Assembly: GCF_045920555.1 (NCBI RefSeq)
Contig: NZ_CP174509.1
Span: 5,518,001-5,582,000, forward strand
Origin: Pseudalkalibacillus sp045920555
GTDB taxonomy: Bacteria > Bacillota > Bacilli > Bacillales > Fictibacillaceae
DNA length: 64,000 nt
Direction of reading: 5' to 3'
Within the stretch, counting starts at the first letter, position 1; every line of letters starts with the position of its first letter. Below the pieces are notes generated by a model, which did not search any database, was not told the DNA's origin, and saw nothing but the letters and a program-made list of their open reading frames with translations. Shown here piece by piece: positions 15,390 through 24,089 of this stretch. Position numbers and translations under genes: made by a program.

Positions 15390-15399
15390 TTCCCGATAT
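15390..15399. promoter_or_regulatory. Second copy of the ArsR-site decamer
   Basis: TTCCCGATAT at 15390-15399 is the exact reverse complement of ATATCGGGAA at 15015-15024. It lies about 20 bases upstream of the regulator's start codon, where autoregulation would act. Confidence 0.5.
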
Positions 15400-15441
15400 G
15401 TCAATGTAAAGAATTTAAAAGTTAACCGGAATAAGATCGGT

Positions 15442-16173
15442 TTATAATTTAGCCCTCATCTCCTTAATAGCATTTATAACAGCTTTAGGATCGTCAATGT
15501 GGATAGCGTGTCCAGCCTTTTTAATAATAAGATGATTACTTTTTGATGAGAGATTGGCAAGTTCCTTCTGAAATTCCATCCATTGAGCCATAGATTGTGT
15601 AGTATGATAGGACTGTGTACCACCAGTAATAACGAGAAGAGGAACGCTTCCAAGTTTTGCTCCCCTTACTTGCTCCAAACTTTCTTCAAATTCATTTAGC
15701 GTAGCCTCTACAACAAATTGCCCTAAATACTCTTTTCGTACTTTCTCTGAAAATAACGGAACCATTATCTTATTTTGATCTTCGTGAACGGAGTCTAACA
15801 GAATTATTCCTGCAACCTCTTCTGGATACTTACTAGCATATAATCTGACATTTACACCCCCGAAGGAATGTCCTACAAGAAAATATGGTGGTTTGATATC
15901 TGCCTTTTTTAGTAGATTTCTAAGGTTCTTGATAATTTGAATACTATGTTTTGGTTTATTACTTTTCCCGCTTCTGCCAACACCGTCCCTATCATAAAAG
16001 AACAAATTTGCAAACTTCGAAACATCGTTCCTAATTGGATTCCAGTTATTCAAATCCCAACCATATCCAGATTCAAACACAATTGTTATATTGTTTGTAG
16101 AACCTTCAATATATTCATAATATAGTTCATTTCCTTCTATATTCACCTTTTGTCCAACAGTACTTATAGCCAT
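15442..16173 (-). CDS. Alpha/beta-fold hydrolase, 243 aa
   Basis: A soluble serine hydrolase of unknown substrate. The oxyanion region is FESGYGWDLNNW (about residues 33-44), YDRDGVGRSG marks the strand 4 loop, the nucleophile elbow is GHSFGG (Ser about 102), a conserved Asp falls in LLDSVHED, and the catalytic His is in AGHAIHID (about 222). The ATG at 16173 follows TAGGAGG. There is no signal peptide. It stands alone, reading away from the fragment-rich 16.2-16.7 kb gap. Confidence 0.87.
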   Translation of the reverse strand: MAISTVGQKVNIEGNELYYEYIEGSTNNITIVFESGYGWDLNNWNPIRNDVSKFANLFFYDRDGVGRSGKSNKPKHSIQIIKNLRNLLKKADIKPPYFLVGHSFGGVNVRLYASKYPEEVAGIILLDSVHEDQNKIMVPLFSEKVRKEYLGQFVVEATLNEFEESLEQVRGAKLGSVPLLVITGGTQSYHTTQSMAQWMEFQKELANLSSKSNHLIIKKAGHAIHIDDPKAVINAIKEMRAKL

Positions 16174-16787
16174 AAATCCTCCTAAAATATTTGTCTATAA
16201 TAGAGAGATTCCTCAACTTTATTCAACAATCTTGCCTAACTCTTGAGCATGTATGGATCCAGTTGCTTATTCAGCAAGTACCCCCGATAACAAAAAAACG
16301 ACCGCGCAATTCAATATTCTTGAATTGTTATTGTTTAAGACTTTGAGTATTTATTTTGTTAGCATATTCCTAATAATCTATTACTTTAATAACATGTGTC
16401 CAATACAGAACCGTTCCGACAAAGTCGCGGATGTTTAGCCCTAGCATTTTGTAATTGTCTTCTTGTGGACAGTAGAAACGGCGTTTTCAATAAACGTGAC
16501 TTTACACCTGTCGTAACCAGCAATGGCGGTGAATAGACAGCAAGATTCCGTATTAAACCCTGTAACTGACTTAATTTGAATATTGCATAATTTTCCTTTA
16601 ATAGATTATTTATAACCTAAATATCCTGATATTAAAACAAGCTCCAAGATCTGACACGATTGATTAAAACCATCAGTTTTAAAACGGTTCAAACCGAGGA
16701 ATCAATCATAGGGTAAGATATTGCAGAAGCGCCAAACGAGTGCTTTCCCCTTCATGGAAAAACACTCGTTTGTTTTGTGAATTCTCT
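16174..16787. other. Gene-free gap with a palindrome and a terminator hairpin
   Basis: No convincing gene is present over about 610 bases. Two structures stand out. AATTCAA-TATTC-TTGAATT at 16308-16326 is flanked by GCGCGGTCG/TTTTTTTG-like sequence and could be a repeated extragenic palindrome. A perfect 10-bp stem, CAAACGAGTG (16733-16742) with CACTCGTTTG (16763-16772), follows the broken hydrolase gene and probably terminates it. Confidence 0.5.
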
Positions 16788-17621
16788 TTAACAGGGTTCC
16801 ATCTCTTTCTGTTTGATAATTGACAGAAGATCCTTTGTTAGTCGTTCAGCATGGGTAAGCCATGTGGACCGTTCTCGTATACAATGAACTTATTATCCGG
16901 TATAAGCTGTGTTGATTTCTCTCCAGATATCTCCATAGGCATTGACTGGTCGCTGTCACCGTGAATGATCAACGCAGGAACATCGATTTTACGTATTTCA
17001 TCTCGAAAATCAGTCTCGATAACCGTTTCATAACAGTCAAGAACAGCCTTAAAGGAAGTATGGAGCATATCCCATCTGGTCCATTCACCAATCTTTGTTG
17101 AAACGTTACACCCAGGAAGCCCTACACCAAAGTAAGGTTGTTCAGCCTCAAAAAGCCAGCTTGGAAAATCTCTTTTCCATGCATCGCGCATCGAATCAAT
17201 AAAGCCTCTATCGAACCCGTCCGGATTATCCGCCGTCTTTAATGGAAAAGGCACACTCCCTGCAAGCAGAACAATCCGATCGATGCGATTGCTGCCGTAT
17301 CTCGTTAAATATCGGACAATCTCACCACTCCCCATCGAATGTCCTACAAGCGTAATTTCCCGGAGATCAAGATGTACGATCAAAGCATTGAGATCATCAC
17401 AGCGAGCGTGTCATAGTCATATCCTTTTCCTGGACCATCCGAACGCCCGTTCCCCTTCCGGTCATACGCAATGCAACGAAGCCCTTCATTGTACAGTTCG
17501 ACCATTTGATATTCCCACATCCGGGAACTGATCGCCCAGCTTGAAATGAAGACGATCGGTTTACCGTTGCCCCAATCCTTAAAGAACAGTTGTGTGTGAT
17601 CTTTGGTTCATAGTAGGGCAT
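16788..17621 (-). pseudogene. Alpha/beta hydrolase (non-heme haloperoxidase type) with three frameshifts
   Basis: Read across frames, this is a complete chloroperoxidase-like hydrolase of about 275 residues: MPYYEPK at the start (17621, after GGGAGG), then LFFKDWGNGKPIVFISSWA, a DRKGNGRSD loop, nucleophile elbow GHSMGSG, VPALIIHGDSDQ and C-terminal GPHG. The frame breaks three times. One base is missing near 17600 (after the CCAAA run), two bases (GT) seem inserted near 17398 between CTCGCT and GATGATCTC, and one base is missing near 16860. After the last break the normal tail continues as THAERLTKDLLSIIKQKE and stops at 16788. Three independent breaks make it a real pseudogene or a low-quality stretch. 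Confidence 0.85.
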
Positions 17622-17634
17622 TACATATGCCTCC

Positions 17635-18111
17635 CTAGACTTTTTGATATTGAAGTACTTTTAACAGGCATGAAATTGTACTAAAGTGCATACTTTCATG
17701 GACGATTGCAAAGTTGAAGACCTCTCCAAACGTTTCAAATTTCAGTGGACCAAGCTCTTTCGGTGGATCCATTTGTTTGTCGAAGACACTAGGATCAATC
17801 TCAGAAAAGCCGGAAAGCTGCCTTGATAGATTTTGAAGAAGCTCTTCTTTTGTTGGAGGAATGTCGCTCCAATCAACCGGCTTTGTTCCTGGTTTGAATA
17901 ATGATCCGTAGTTATTTGGAAGTCTTGAATCAATTGGTAGACCTAATGAAAGAAAGTACTCATGGACAAAGGCGATATGTCCCACATTCCATCGAATCGT
18001 ATTATTGAATTGATCTGGTTGAACATCGAACAGCTCCTCGGGGATGGAATGAACCTGCTGGATAACCATTTGGCGGACAGATGCGGCCATGCTTAACAAT
18101 GCACTAGACAT
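17635..18111 (-). CDS. DinB-family protein, 158 aa
   Basis: A DinB/YfiT-like four-helix-bundle protein, a family of probable metal-dependent enzymes or thiol-transferases with mostly unknown substrates. Metal-ligand-like histidines occur in RWNVGHIAFVHEYF (about residues 42-55) and FAIVHESMHFSTI near the C-terminus. The ATG at 18111 has GGAGG ten bases upstream, whereas an in-frame ATG at 18132 has none. It ends 13 bases before the start of the broken hydrolase and is divergent from the broken LysR gene, with a palindromic operator between, so it is a likely former target of that regulator. Confidence 0.8.
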   Translation of the reverse strand: MSSALLSMAASVRQMVIQQVHSIPEELFDVQPDQFNNTIRWNVGHIAFVHEYFLSLGLPIDSRLPNNYGSLFKPGTKPVDWSDIPPTKEELLQNLSRQLSGFSEIDPSVFDKQMDPPKELGPLKFETFGEVFNFAIVHESMHFSTISCLLKVLQYQKV

Positions 18112-18203
18112 AATAATAAAACCTCCATTCATTTTTTAAAAATTCTAACAATCGGTACAACACAAGTATATCCAGCCCCCAAAACTTTATCAATGCAGTG
18201 TTT

Positions 18204-18220
18204 CTTATCATTATGATAAG
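18204..18220. promoter_or_regulatory. LysR-type operator palindrome
   Basis: CTTATCAT-T-ATGATAAG is a perfect 17-bp palindrome in the divergent space between dinB and lysR. A second related half (ATAATTATGATAAT) follows immediately at about 18223-18236. This matches the T-N11-A rule for LysR regulators and the usual divergent layout. Confidence 0.65.
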
Positions 18221-18257
18221 TTATAATTATGATAATATTTGGAAAGAGGGCGATAGC

Positions 18258-19161
18258 ATGGAATTGCGGCAGTTGGAATACTTCATGGTGGTCTATGAAG
18301 AGCTTCATTTTTCAAGAGCAGCAGAGAAAATTATGGTTTCACAGCCTAACTTGAGCCAGCAGATCAAGTTACTGGAAAGTGAATTGGGTGCCCCCCTCTT
18401 TAATCGTATCGATAAACGGATCACGATTACAGAAGCAGGTGAACTGTTATATGAACAGTGCAAGCATATTTTTTTGCATATTAAACAAGCACAGGAAAGC
18501 ATTTCGGAACTTAAACAGCTGAAAGGCGGTTCCCTTACCATCGGAGTTCTGCCTCGGTGATGCAGACCTTATGTTCAATTCTTTGCTATTGGATTTCCAC
18601 AATACATACCCGAATGTTTCCATATCCCTGATTGAAACAAGCCAGGTGACCGATCAAGTCATTGAGGGCAAGATTGATATTGGGGTAACCACATCCCCCG
18701 ATCCAGATGAACGGATCATGCAAATTCCACTTTTCCATGAGGAATTCTCCTTGGCCGTCTTGAAAGAAACAACACTTGCAAAGAAAAAGTCGGTTCCACT
18801 TTCAGATCTGCAAGAGGTGAACACCGTCCTGTTCCCTCCTGATCATCAGTGCCGCCAATTAATTGATCATCATTGTCAAGCAGGGGGATTCCGAATGAAA
18901 CCGAAAATGGAAACAACCACCTTATCCTCGTTGCTCACCATGGTTGAAAAGGGGATCGGTGCAACGATTCTGCCAAGACTTCTAATCGAAAATCTTCCAA
19001 ATAAGAACATTCAACTCATCAAAATTACGAACCCCACACCAAGCCAAAATATTTGTCTCATATATCGAACGGATAAATACTTAGGATTTGCAGCAAAGAC
19101 ATTTATACAAACAGTTGAGGATTATATTCAAGCAGCAATAAAAAACACTATTATTTCATAA
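18258..19161 (+). pseudogene. LysR-family regulator with one frameshift
   Basis: The first part (18258-18560) is a complete LysR helix-turn-helix: MELRQLEYFMVVYEELHFSR, AAEKIMVSQPNLSQQIKLLE, and the linker helix to GGSLTIGVLP. The frame then stops. Dropping one C in CCTCGG near 18555 restores GDADLMFNSLLLDFHNTYPN and a full substrate-binding domain ending at 19161. The total, about 300 residues, is the normal LysR length. An AAAGAGGG ribosome binding site precedes the ATG at 18258; the upstream in-frame ATGs lie within the operator. It is either freshly inactivated or a single-base sequence error. Confidence 0.85.
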
Positions 19162-19312
19162 GAGATACGGTTAATGATTCGAATACGAAACCCTCGCCTA
19201 TAAAGGTAACGGGTTCACTTGTGAGGTGCAAAAAGCAAAAACACGGACCAAATCACAAGGGAAATCATAGTGTACGTGTAATTATTCAAAGTATAATTCA
19301 CATCAAATAGGC

Positions 19313-19332
19313 TTAGAGGGAATATCCTCTAA
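19313..19332 (+). terminator. Terminator after the LysR gene
   Basis: TTAGAGG (19313-19319) pairs with CCTCTAA (19326-19332), followed by a T-rich stretch (TATTTCTTTTT). The gap 19162-19312 shows nothing else supportable. Confidence 0.55.
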
Positions 19333-19505
19333 CCCTATTTCTTTTTAATGATTGCTTCAATTAAAGCCTCTTTACCGGAATAACGGAAGCATTTCAATTA
19401 CTCTGAATTACGCCCTTTTAGTGTAACAAGAATTCCATTATTATCTATTTAACGCGTTATTTAATCCTTGTATCCATTCTTGAATATGAAATATCATTCA
19501 TTTGT

Positions 19506-19886
19506 TCATTTAGTTTTTACTGAGATAGCTGGGGAAATATTGATAACCCGACAATCTTCTAGGTCATTTTCCTTTAAAATACCAAGGTTAATCGCTGCTT
19601 TCATTTTGTCGATATCCGGTTTTTTCACCATTAAATCTTCTAATTTTAGTTCCTCTAATTTCTCTACCGTCTTCGCTTCATTAAATTTCTCAATTGCTCT
19701 AACTTGCCTTTGTAATATGTAATCCCCAACTGTTACTTGCCCTTTAACACTTTCGCCTACCGTCTCATCAAAGTAATTATGGAATTGCTTTTTCATTTCC
19801 TTCATGGCAGATTCAATTTCCTTTTTCTTTTGATTAAGCCTATAAAATTTTTCAAGCATTGCTTCTGTTACTTGATATTCACCCAT
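19506..19886 (-). CDS. Hypothetical coiled-coil protein, 126 aa
   Basis: I do not recognise the family. GGGGAG lies eight bases before the ATG at 19886, so the start at MGEYQVTEAM is preferred over a TTG-rich extension. Residues about 8-45 are a strongly charged helix (LNQKKKEIESAMKEMKKQF), followed by TVGESVKGQVTVGDYILQRQ. A further helical segment, KTVEKLEELKLEDL, precedes an acidic C-terminus. The arrangement resembles small phage or accessory proteins. It stands alone among spacer DNA, has no membrane segment, and is probably cytosolic. Confidence 0.55.
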   Translation of the reverse strand: MGEYQVTEAMLEKFYRLNQKKKEIESAMKEMKKQFHNYFDETVGESVKGQVTVGDYILQRQVRAIEKFNEAKTVEKLEELKLEDLMVKKPDIDKMKAAINLGILKENDLEDCRVINISPAISVKTK

Positions 19887-19919
19887 ACTTACACTCCCCA
19901 TATAAACTAGATATATCAT

Positions 19920-20470
19920 CTTATGGGGTTAATAAATTATGTATGACTAAATATAATTGGGAATATAAAAGTAAACTAAATATGTATTATTTCACAATGA
20001 TTCGTAATACAACCTATAATCTCATTTTGAAGTCGTATTCTTACAATTCTTAGACAGGTGAATGTATATAAAGGTTATTCTCTCTTGCGATGTTCTTTTC
20101 CGGGGTAGCGAAAGATAATAGTACTTTTAATTTAGGCTGAATGTATGCATTTAATTTCTTTCATAAAACACACCCCTTCTTTCATGAACCTACCTCTTTA
20201 CTTTAATAGGAGCTCTTCTCCTTCTTGAAGAAAAGCCCCTTTAACAGAACAATGGACGCAATCCGATCATTCCAGTGCATTTTGCTTTGATATTTATTTG
20301 TTTGCACCTCTGACGAAAAAAAAGAGCATTGGTTACGTTTTTCATTTCATTTAATTTAGATTACAGCACTTTTTTGGAGTGGCTTTTTAGTGAACGGTCT
20401 TACGTACACTATCAAGAAAAAATTAGAAGATTGATAGCATTTTGGTTTGATACAGTAAGAGTAATCGTCT
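19920..20470. other. Gene-free spacer
   Basis: About 550 AT-rich bases hold no frame with a credible ribosome binding site and no clear hairpin terminator. The only candidate structure is the GGAGCTCTTCTCC stretch near 20210. I see nothing that can be named. Confidence 0.4.
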
Positions 20471-20848
20471 TCACCTTTCGACTAATTCTAGCTTTTCTCC
20501 ATCCGGTCCCTCGAAAAACGCAATTTTGATATGCTCCTTTAACACGATTCGAGGCTCAAAATCCACCATTTTAACATCCAGTTGGTTCAGTCTGTTAATT
20601 TCTTCTTCGATATTATCAACGGTAAAAGCAAGGTGATTCACTTTTCCTTCAACTTCGATTTCGCCTTTACCACTTATCAATTCAATCTCCACATTCGAAT
20701 GGTTAGGATAGGACAAGAATGCGAGCTCTACTTGTTCATTTAGAAATTGTCTTGAACGTAAGGACAGACCTAAAACAGTTTCATAAAAATGAATAGATCG
20801 ATCCATGTTGCTTACAACAATGCCAATATGCTCTATTTTTTTTATCAT
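20471..20848 (-). CDS. VOC/glyoxalase-family protein, 125 aa
   Basis: A single-repeat vicinal-oxygen-chelate protein related to lactoylglutathione lyase and methylmalonyl-CoA epimerase. Metal-ligand positions are visible: His in KKIEHIGIVV, Glu in VEIELISG, His in NHLAFTV and Glu in GEKLELVER. FYETVLGL is the family's N-terminal helix motif. It starts 29 bases after the stop of the sigma-54 activator gene on the same strand and is probably co-transcribed with it. A role in detoxifying or isomerising an intermediate of the upstream pathway is a guess from position. Confidence 0.82.
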   Translation of the reverse strand: MIKKIEHIGIVVSNMDRSIHFYETVLGLSLRSRQFLNEQVELAFLSYPNHSNVEIELISGKGEIEVEGKVNHLAFTVDNIEEEINRLNQLDVKMVDFEPRIVLKEHIKIAFFEGPDGEKLELVER

Positions 20849-20877
20849 TACTTAAATCTCCTGTCGTGTATGAAATA

Positions 20878-22491
20878 TTAACTGATTTGATTTTTTCTCA
20901 ATTTATACATATCAATCTTTTTATACAACGTTTTCCGAGTGATTCCAAGCATTTCAGAGGTTTTAGTAATATTGCCATTAAAAACATCCAGAGCTTTACG
21001 AATAGATTCCTTCTCAACTTTTTCAAGGGTGGTTAGTTCAATACTTTCATTCTGAAAAATATGATCAACCACTTTAGTAGGAAAATGTTCAATGGAAATT
21101 CTTTGTCCTTGTGTCAAGACCACGGCTCTTTCGATATAATTTTCTAATTCTCGTATATTCCCTGGCCAATGATAGTTTTCCAAATAGGAATAGATATCTT
21201 GATTGTAATCATATGTTTTAACGCCTAGCCGCGTACATATTTTTGCTAAAAGAGCGCTAAAAAGATCTGGGATATCTTCTAATCTTTCGCGAAGAGGCGG
21301 AACTTCAATTACCATAATACCTAACCGATAATATAAATCCTTACGGAATTCTTCCTTTTCTACTAACGATTCTAACGATTGGTTGGAAGCAGCTATTACA
21401 CGGACGTTAATAGGGATCGGATCAACGTCTCCGACACGGGTAATTTCATTTTGTTGAAGTACCCTTAATAATTTTACCTGCATATCTTCAGACATACTAT
21501 TTATTTCATCTAAAAATAACGTTCCACCATTCGCCAATTCAAACTTCCCAGGCTTCCCCCCTTTTTTTGCTCCAGTAAACGCCCCTTCTTGAAACCCGAA
21601 TAATTCGCTTTCAATTAGTTGATAAGGGACCGCTCCACAATTAATGGCAACAAATGGTTTGTCCTTCCGGTTACTGGCATTATGGATAGCTTGCACAAAC
21701 AATTCTTTTCCGGTACCGCTTTCCCCCTCAACGATTACTCTAGTGTCCATTTTGGCAACTTTCTTTGCAATTTGGACCGTTTCTTGCATCTTTTTACTTT
21801 TACCGATGATATCGTTAAAAGTATAGTTGTTTTTAGATGAATGGTTGATACTTTTTTGTTTATTAAAGATTTTTTCTTTAAGATATAATTCTTTTTCAAT
21901 GGCTTTAACGAGAGAAACAACCATGCCTAACGTATGAGTATGTTTTAAGGAATAATGGCCTGAAAGTGTTAGAACACCAAGTAAATTTCCTTTTGTATCA
22001 TGGATAGGTGCGGAGGAACATGTCCATTGATGAAAATGAACATTATAATGCTCTGGACCGGCAATTTGAATGGGGGATCGGGTACTAATAGCAACACTAA
22101 TTGCATTGGTTCCAGCATTTTCTGATCGATTTGCACCAATTTCAAAATTACTTTTTTTGGCATTTTCTATAATAGATTGATCGCCTCTTACATCTAGAAT
22201 ATTTCCCTTATTATCTGCAAGGACAAAAATAAAGTTTGTTTCTTTTGTTAAATCACTAATCAGATTAATAAAAGGAGATACCACGTCAATCAAATACCGG
22301 TTTTTATTTAATAATTCCCTAATTTCATCCTTATCTAAAAGAGGTGGTTTTTTAAAAGGATTGACATTTGACTTTCGACAACGTATCCAAGATTCGGATA
22401 CCTCTTTGCGTAAGTGTGACAAATCCCGTCCACCATTAATAAATTTTTCCCACTTGTTATACAGTTCTTTATATGTATACACTTTTTTCAC
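20878..22491 (-). CDS. acoR: AcoR-like sigma-54-dependent transcriptional activator, 537 aa
   Basis: A bacterial enhancer-binding protein. The N-terminal sensor (about residues 1-210) is GAF-like and similar to AcoR, including an ENAGTNAISVAI loop. The AAA+ domain (about 225-460) carries Walker A GESGTGKE, the sigma-54 contact loop GAFTGA, Walker B GGTLFLDEI and the arginine finger region. The C-terminal Fis-type helix-turn-helix is GNITKTSEMLGITRKTLYKK. Family members activate sigma-54 promoters on sensing a ligand such as acetoin. It closes the gene block whose promoter at 40790-40806 is a sigma-54 consensus and whose last four enzymes are acetoin dehydrogenase, so the pairing is convincing. 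It is shorter than B. subtilis AcoR (about 600 residues). Confidence 0.88.
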   Translation of the reverse strand: MKKVYTYKELYNKWEKFINGGRDLSHLRKEVSESWIRCRKSNVNPFKKPPLLDKDEIRELLNKNRYLIDVVSPFINLISDLTKETNFIFVLADNKGNILDVRGDQSIIENAKKSNFEIGANRSENAGTNAISVAISTRSPIQIAGPEHYNVHFHQWTCSSAPIHDTKGNLLGVLTLSGHYSLKHTHTLGMVVSLVKAIEKELYLKEKIFNKQKSINHSSKNNYTFNDIIGKSKKMQETVQIAKKVAKMDTRVIVEGESGTGKELFVQAIHNASNRKDKPFVAINCGAVPYQLIESELFGFQEGAFTGAKKGGKPGKFELANGGTLFLDEINSMSEDMQVKLLRVLQQNEITRVGDVDPIPINVRVIAASNQSLESLVEKEEFRKDLYYRLGIMVIEVPPLRERLEDIPDLFSALLAKICTRLGVKTYDYNQDIYSYLENYHWPGNIRELENYIERAVVLTQGQRISIEHFPTKVVDHIFQNESIELTTLEKVEKESIRKALDVFNGNITKTSEMLGITRKTLYKKIDMYKLRKNQIS

Positions 22492-22564
22492 CGTTCTCCC
22501 CTCACCTATAGAAATTTTTTAATAGATGGGCAGACTAAAGATTCAAAGTTTTTCAACTATTATA

Positions 22565-22610
22565 ATAATAACACCTTATTTCCAAAAGATAAAAGACAAA
22601 ATAAACATAC
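22565..22610 (+). repeat. Dispersed repeat, copy 1
   Basis: This 46-base AT-rich block containing CTTATTTCCAAAAGATAA and AAACATAC is repeated almost identically at 51356-51402 in the same orientation, differing by three substitutions and a one-base indel. It lies upstream of the acoR-like gene, 75 bases before its start. It could be a regulatory site or a small repeat element. Confidence 0.7.
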
Positions 22611-22631
22611 ATTAGACACCATCAGCTAAAT

Positions 22632-22658
22632 AACGCTTGGATAAGAGAACCAAGCGTT
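22632..22658 (-). terminator. Hairpin at the end of the acetoin operon
   Basis: AACGCTTGG (22632-22640) and CCAAGCGTT (22650-22658) form a perfect nine-pair stem 30 bases after the acoL stop. The minus strand continues ATTTAG, a weak T-run, so partial readthrough into acoR is possible. Confidence 0.6.
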
Positions 22659-22687
22659 AAAATGAAAACAACTATTTTTTAAAAGAT

Positions 22688-24079
22688 TTATCTTGTAATG
22701 GGCTGCTTCTTCTTAGCTAACCAACGTTTCGCTACTTCCCAAATTCCTTCTGACAATGTTGGATGAGGATGTATAAGCGATGCCAATTCCTGAACGGTTC
22801 CTTCCAGTGTGATAAAAGAAGAGGCTTCTGATATCATCTCTGTTACATGTGGACCGACCATAACGATTCCAAGAATTTCATCAAATGTTTCTTCAGCAAT
22901 AAGCTTCACAAAACCATTTTTCTCGTCCATCGCAAACGCTTTTCCGTTGGACCCTAAGGGTATGGTTTCGGTTCGGACCGTATATCCCTTCTTCATAGCT
23001 TCCTTTTCGGTCAACCCCACACTGGCAATCTCAGGGAGTGTATAAATACATCGTGGGACGACCTTGTAATCGACCTGTTTATCATGACCACTCGCATTCG
23101 CGGCTGCGACTATACCTTCTGCACTAGCGACATGCGCCAACTGCCACCCCCCGATCACATCACCTATTGCATAAATGTTCGGCATACTCGTCTCCATGTG
23201 ATGATTGACCGCTATGAAAGAACCATTCATTTGCAAGTTGAGTTTAGTACAAGCGGATAAGTTTGGCGTCCGTCCAGATGCGAGCAAGATTTCCTCACAT
23301 TCTAGAGTAAGGCGTTTTCCATCTTCTAACTCCAAATGAACTTCTTTCCCATCTACTGTTTCAGATGCGGCTTGGACTTTGGCAGACGTAAAGATGTTGA
23401 CACTGTCCTTTTTTAATTTCTTTGTGATGAGTTCTGATGCATCTTCATCCTCACCCGCTATCAATCTATTTTCCATTTCAATAATTGTAACCTCGACGTC
23501 TAAGCTCGAAAAAATACAGGCGAACTCTACCCCAATGATCCCGCCCCCTATGATGACGAGGGACTTCGGAATATGATCCAACTCAAAAATCGTGTCACTC
23601 GTATGGACTGTTGTTTCGTCAACCCCATTAATCAGAGGTATAAAAGGTTTTGAACCTGTGGCAACGATAATGTTTCGTGCTGAGATGATATCTGTGCCAT
23701 GGTCCGATTCGATGGAAATCCGGTGATCCTGATGGATCGTCCCCTTTCCGTTATAAATATCGACTTGTTCTTTTTGAAGTAAGGAAGCGACACCTTGACG
23801 CAGACTTTTAATGACCGTATCCTTCCGTTGCATCATTTTGTCAAAGGAGACCGAAACATTTGTGTACTCGATCCCCCATTGCCTGGCTTTTTCCATGAGT
23901 TCCAGGGCTTCGGAATGCCGTAATAAGGTTTTAGAAGGGATACAGCCTGTATTTAGACATGTACCACCCAGATGTTTCATTTCAACCAGCCCTACGGAAT
24001 GGCCGTATTTCGCTGCCTCTTCTGCTGCAACATACCCGCCTGGCCCACCACCGACGACAACTGTATCATAATGTTTCAT
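22688..24079 (-). CDS. acoL: Dihydrolipoyl dehydrogenase (E3) of acetoin dehydrogenase
   Basis: Flavoprotein that reoxidises the lipoyl groups of the acetoin dehydrogenase E2 and passes electrons to NAD. The FAD-binding start is YDTVVVGGGPGGYVAAEEAA. The redox disulfide motif is GGTCLNTGCIPSK (about residues 38-50), the NAD domain has IIGGGIIGVEFA, a second FAD motif is YAIGDVIGG, and the dimer-interface catalytic His lies in LIHPHPTLSEG. The ATG at 24079 has GAGGTG six bases upstream; a GTG three codons earlier is less likely. Length, 463 residues, is normal. It lies last in the acoA-B-C-L order known from Bacillus. Confidence 0.92.
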   Translation of the reverse strand: MKHYDTVVVGGGPGGYVAAEEAAKYGHSVGLVEMKHLGGTCLNTGCIPSKTLLRHSEALELMEKARQWGIEYTNVSVSFDKMMQRKDTVIKSLRQGVASLLQKEQVDIYNGKGTIHQDHRISIESDHGTDIISARNIIVATGSKPFIPLINGVDETTVHTSDTIFELDHIPKSLVIIGGGIIGVEFACIFSSLDVEVTIIEMENRLIAGEDEDASELITKKLKKDSVNIFTSAKVQAASETVDGKEVHLELEDGKRLTLECEEILLASGRTPNLSACTKLNLQMNGSFIAVNHHMETSMPNIYAIGDVIGGWQLAHVASAEGIVAAANASGHDKQVDYKVVPRCIYTLPEIASVGLTEKEAMKKGYTVRTETIPLGSNGKAFAMDEKNGFVKLIAEETFDEILGIVMVGPHVTEMISEASSFITLEGTVQELASLIHPHPTLSEGIWEVAKRWLAKKKQPITR

Positions 24080-24089
24080 CTTTAACACC

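Noticed and set aside
16253..16438. 61-codon plus-strand frame
   Set aside because: It crosses a strong palindrome, has no ribosome binding site and gives unremarkable sequence.
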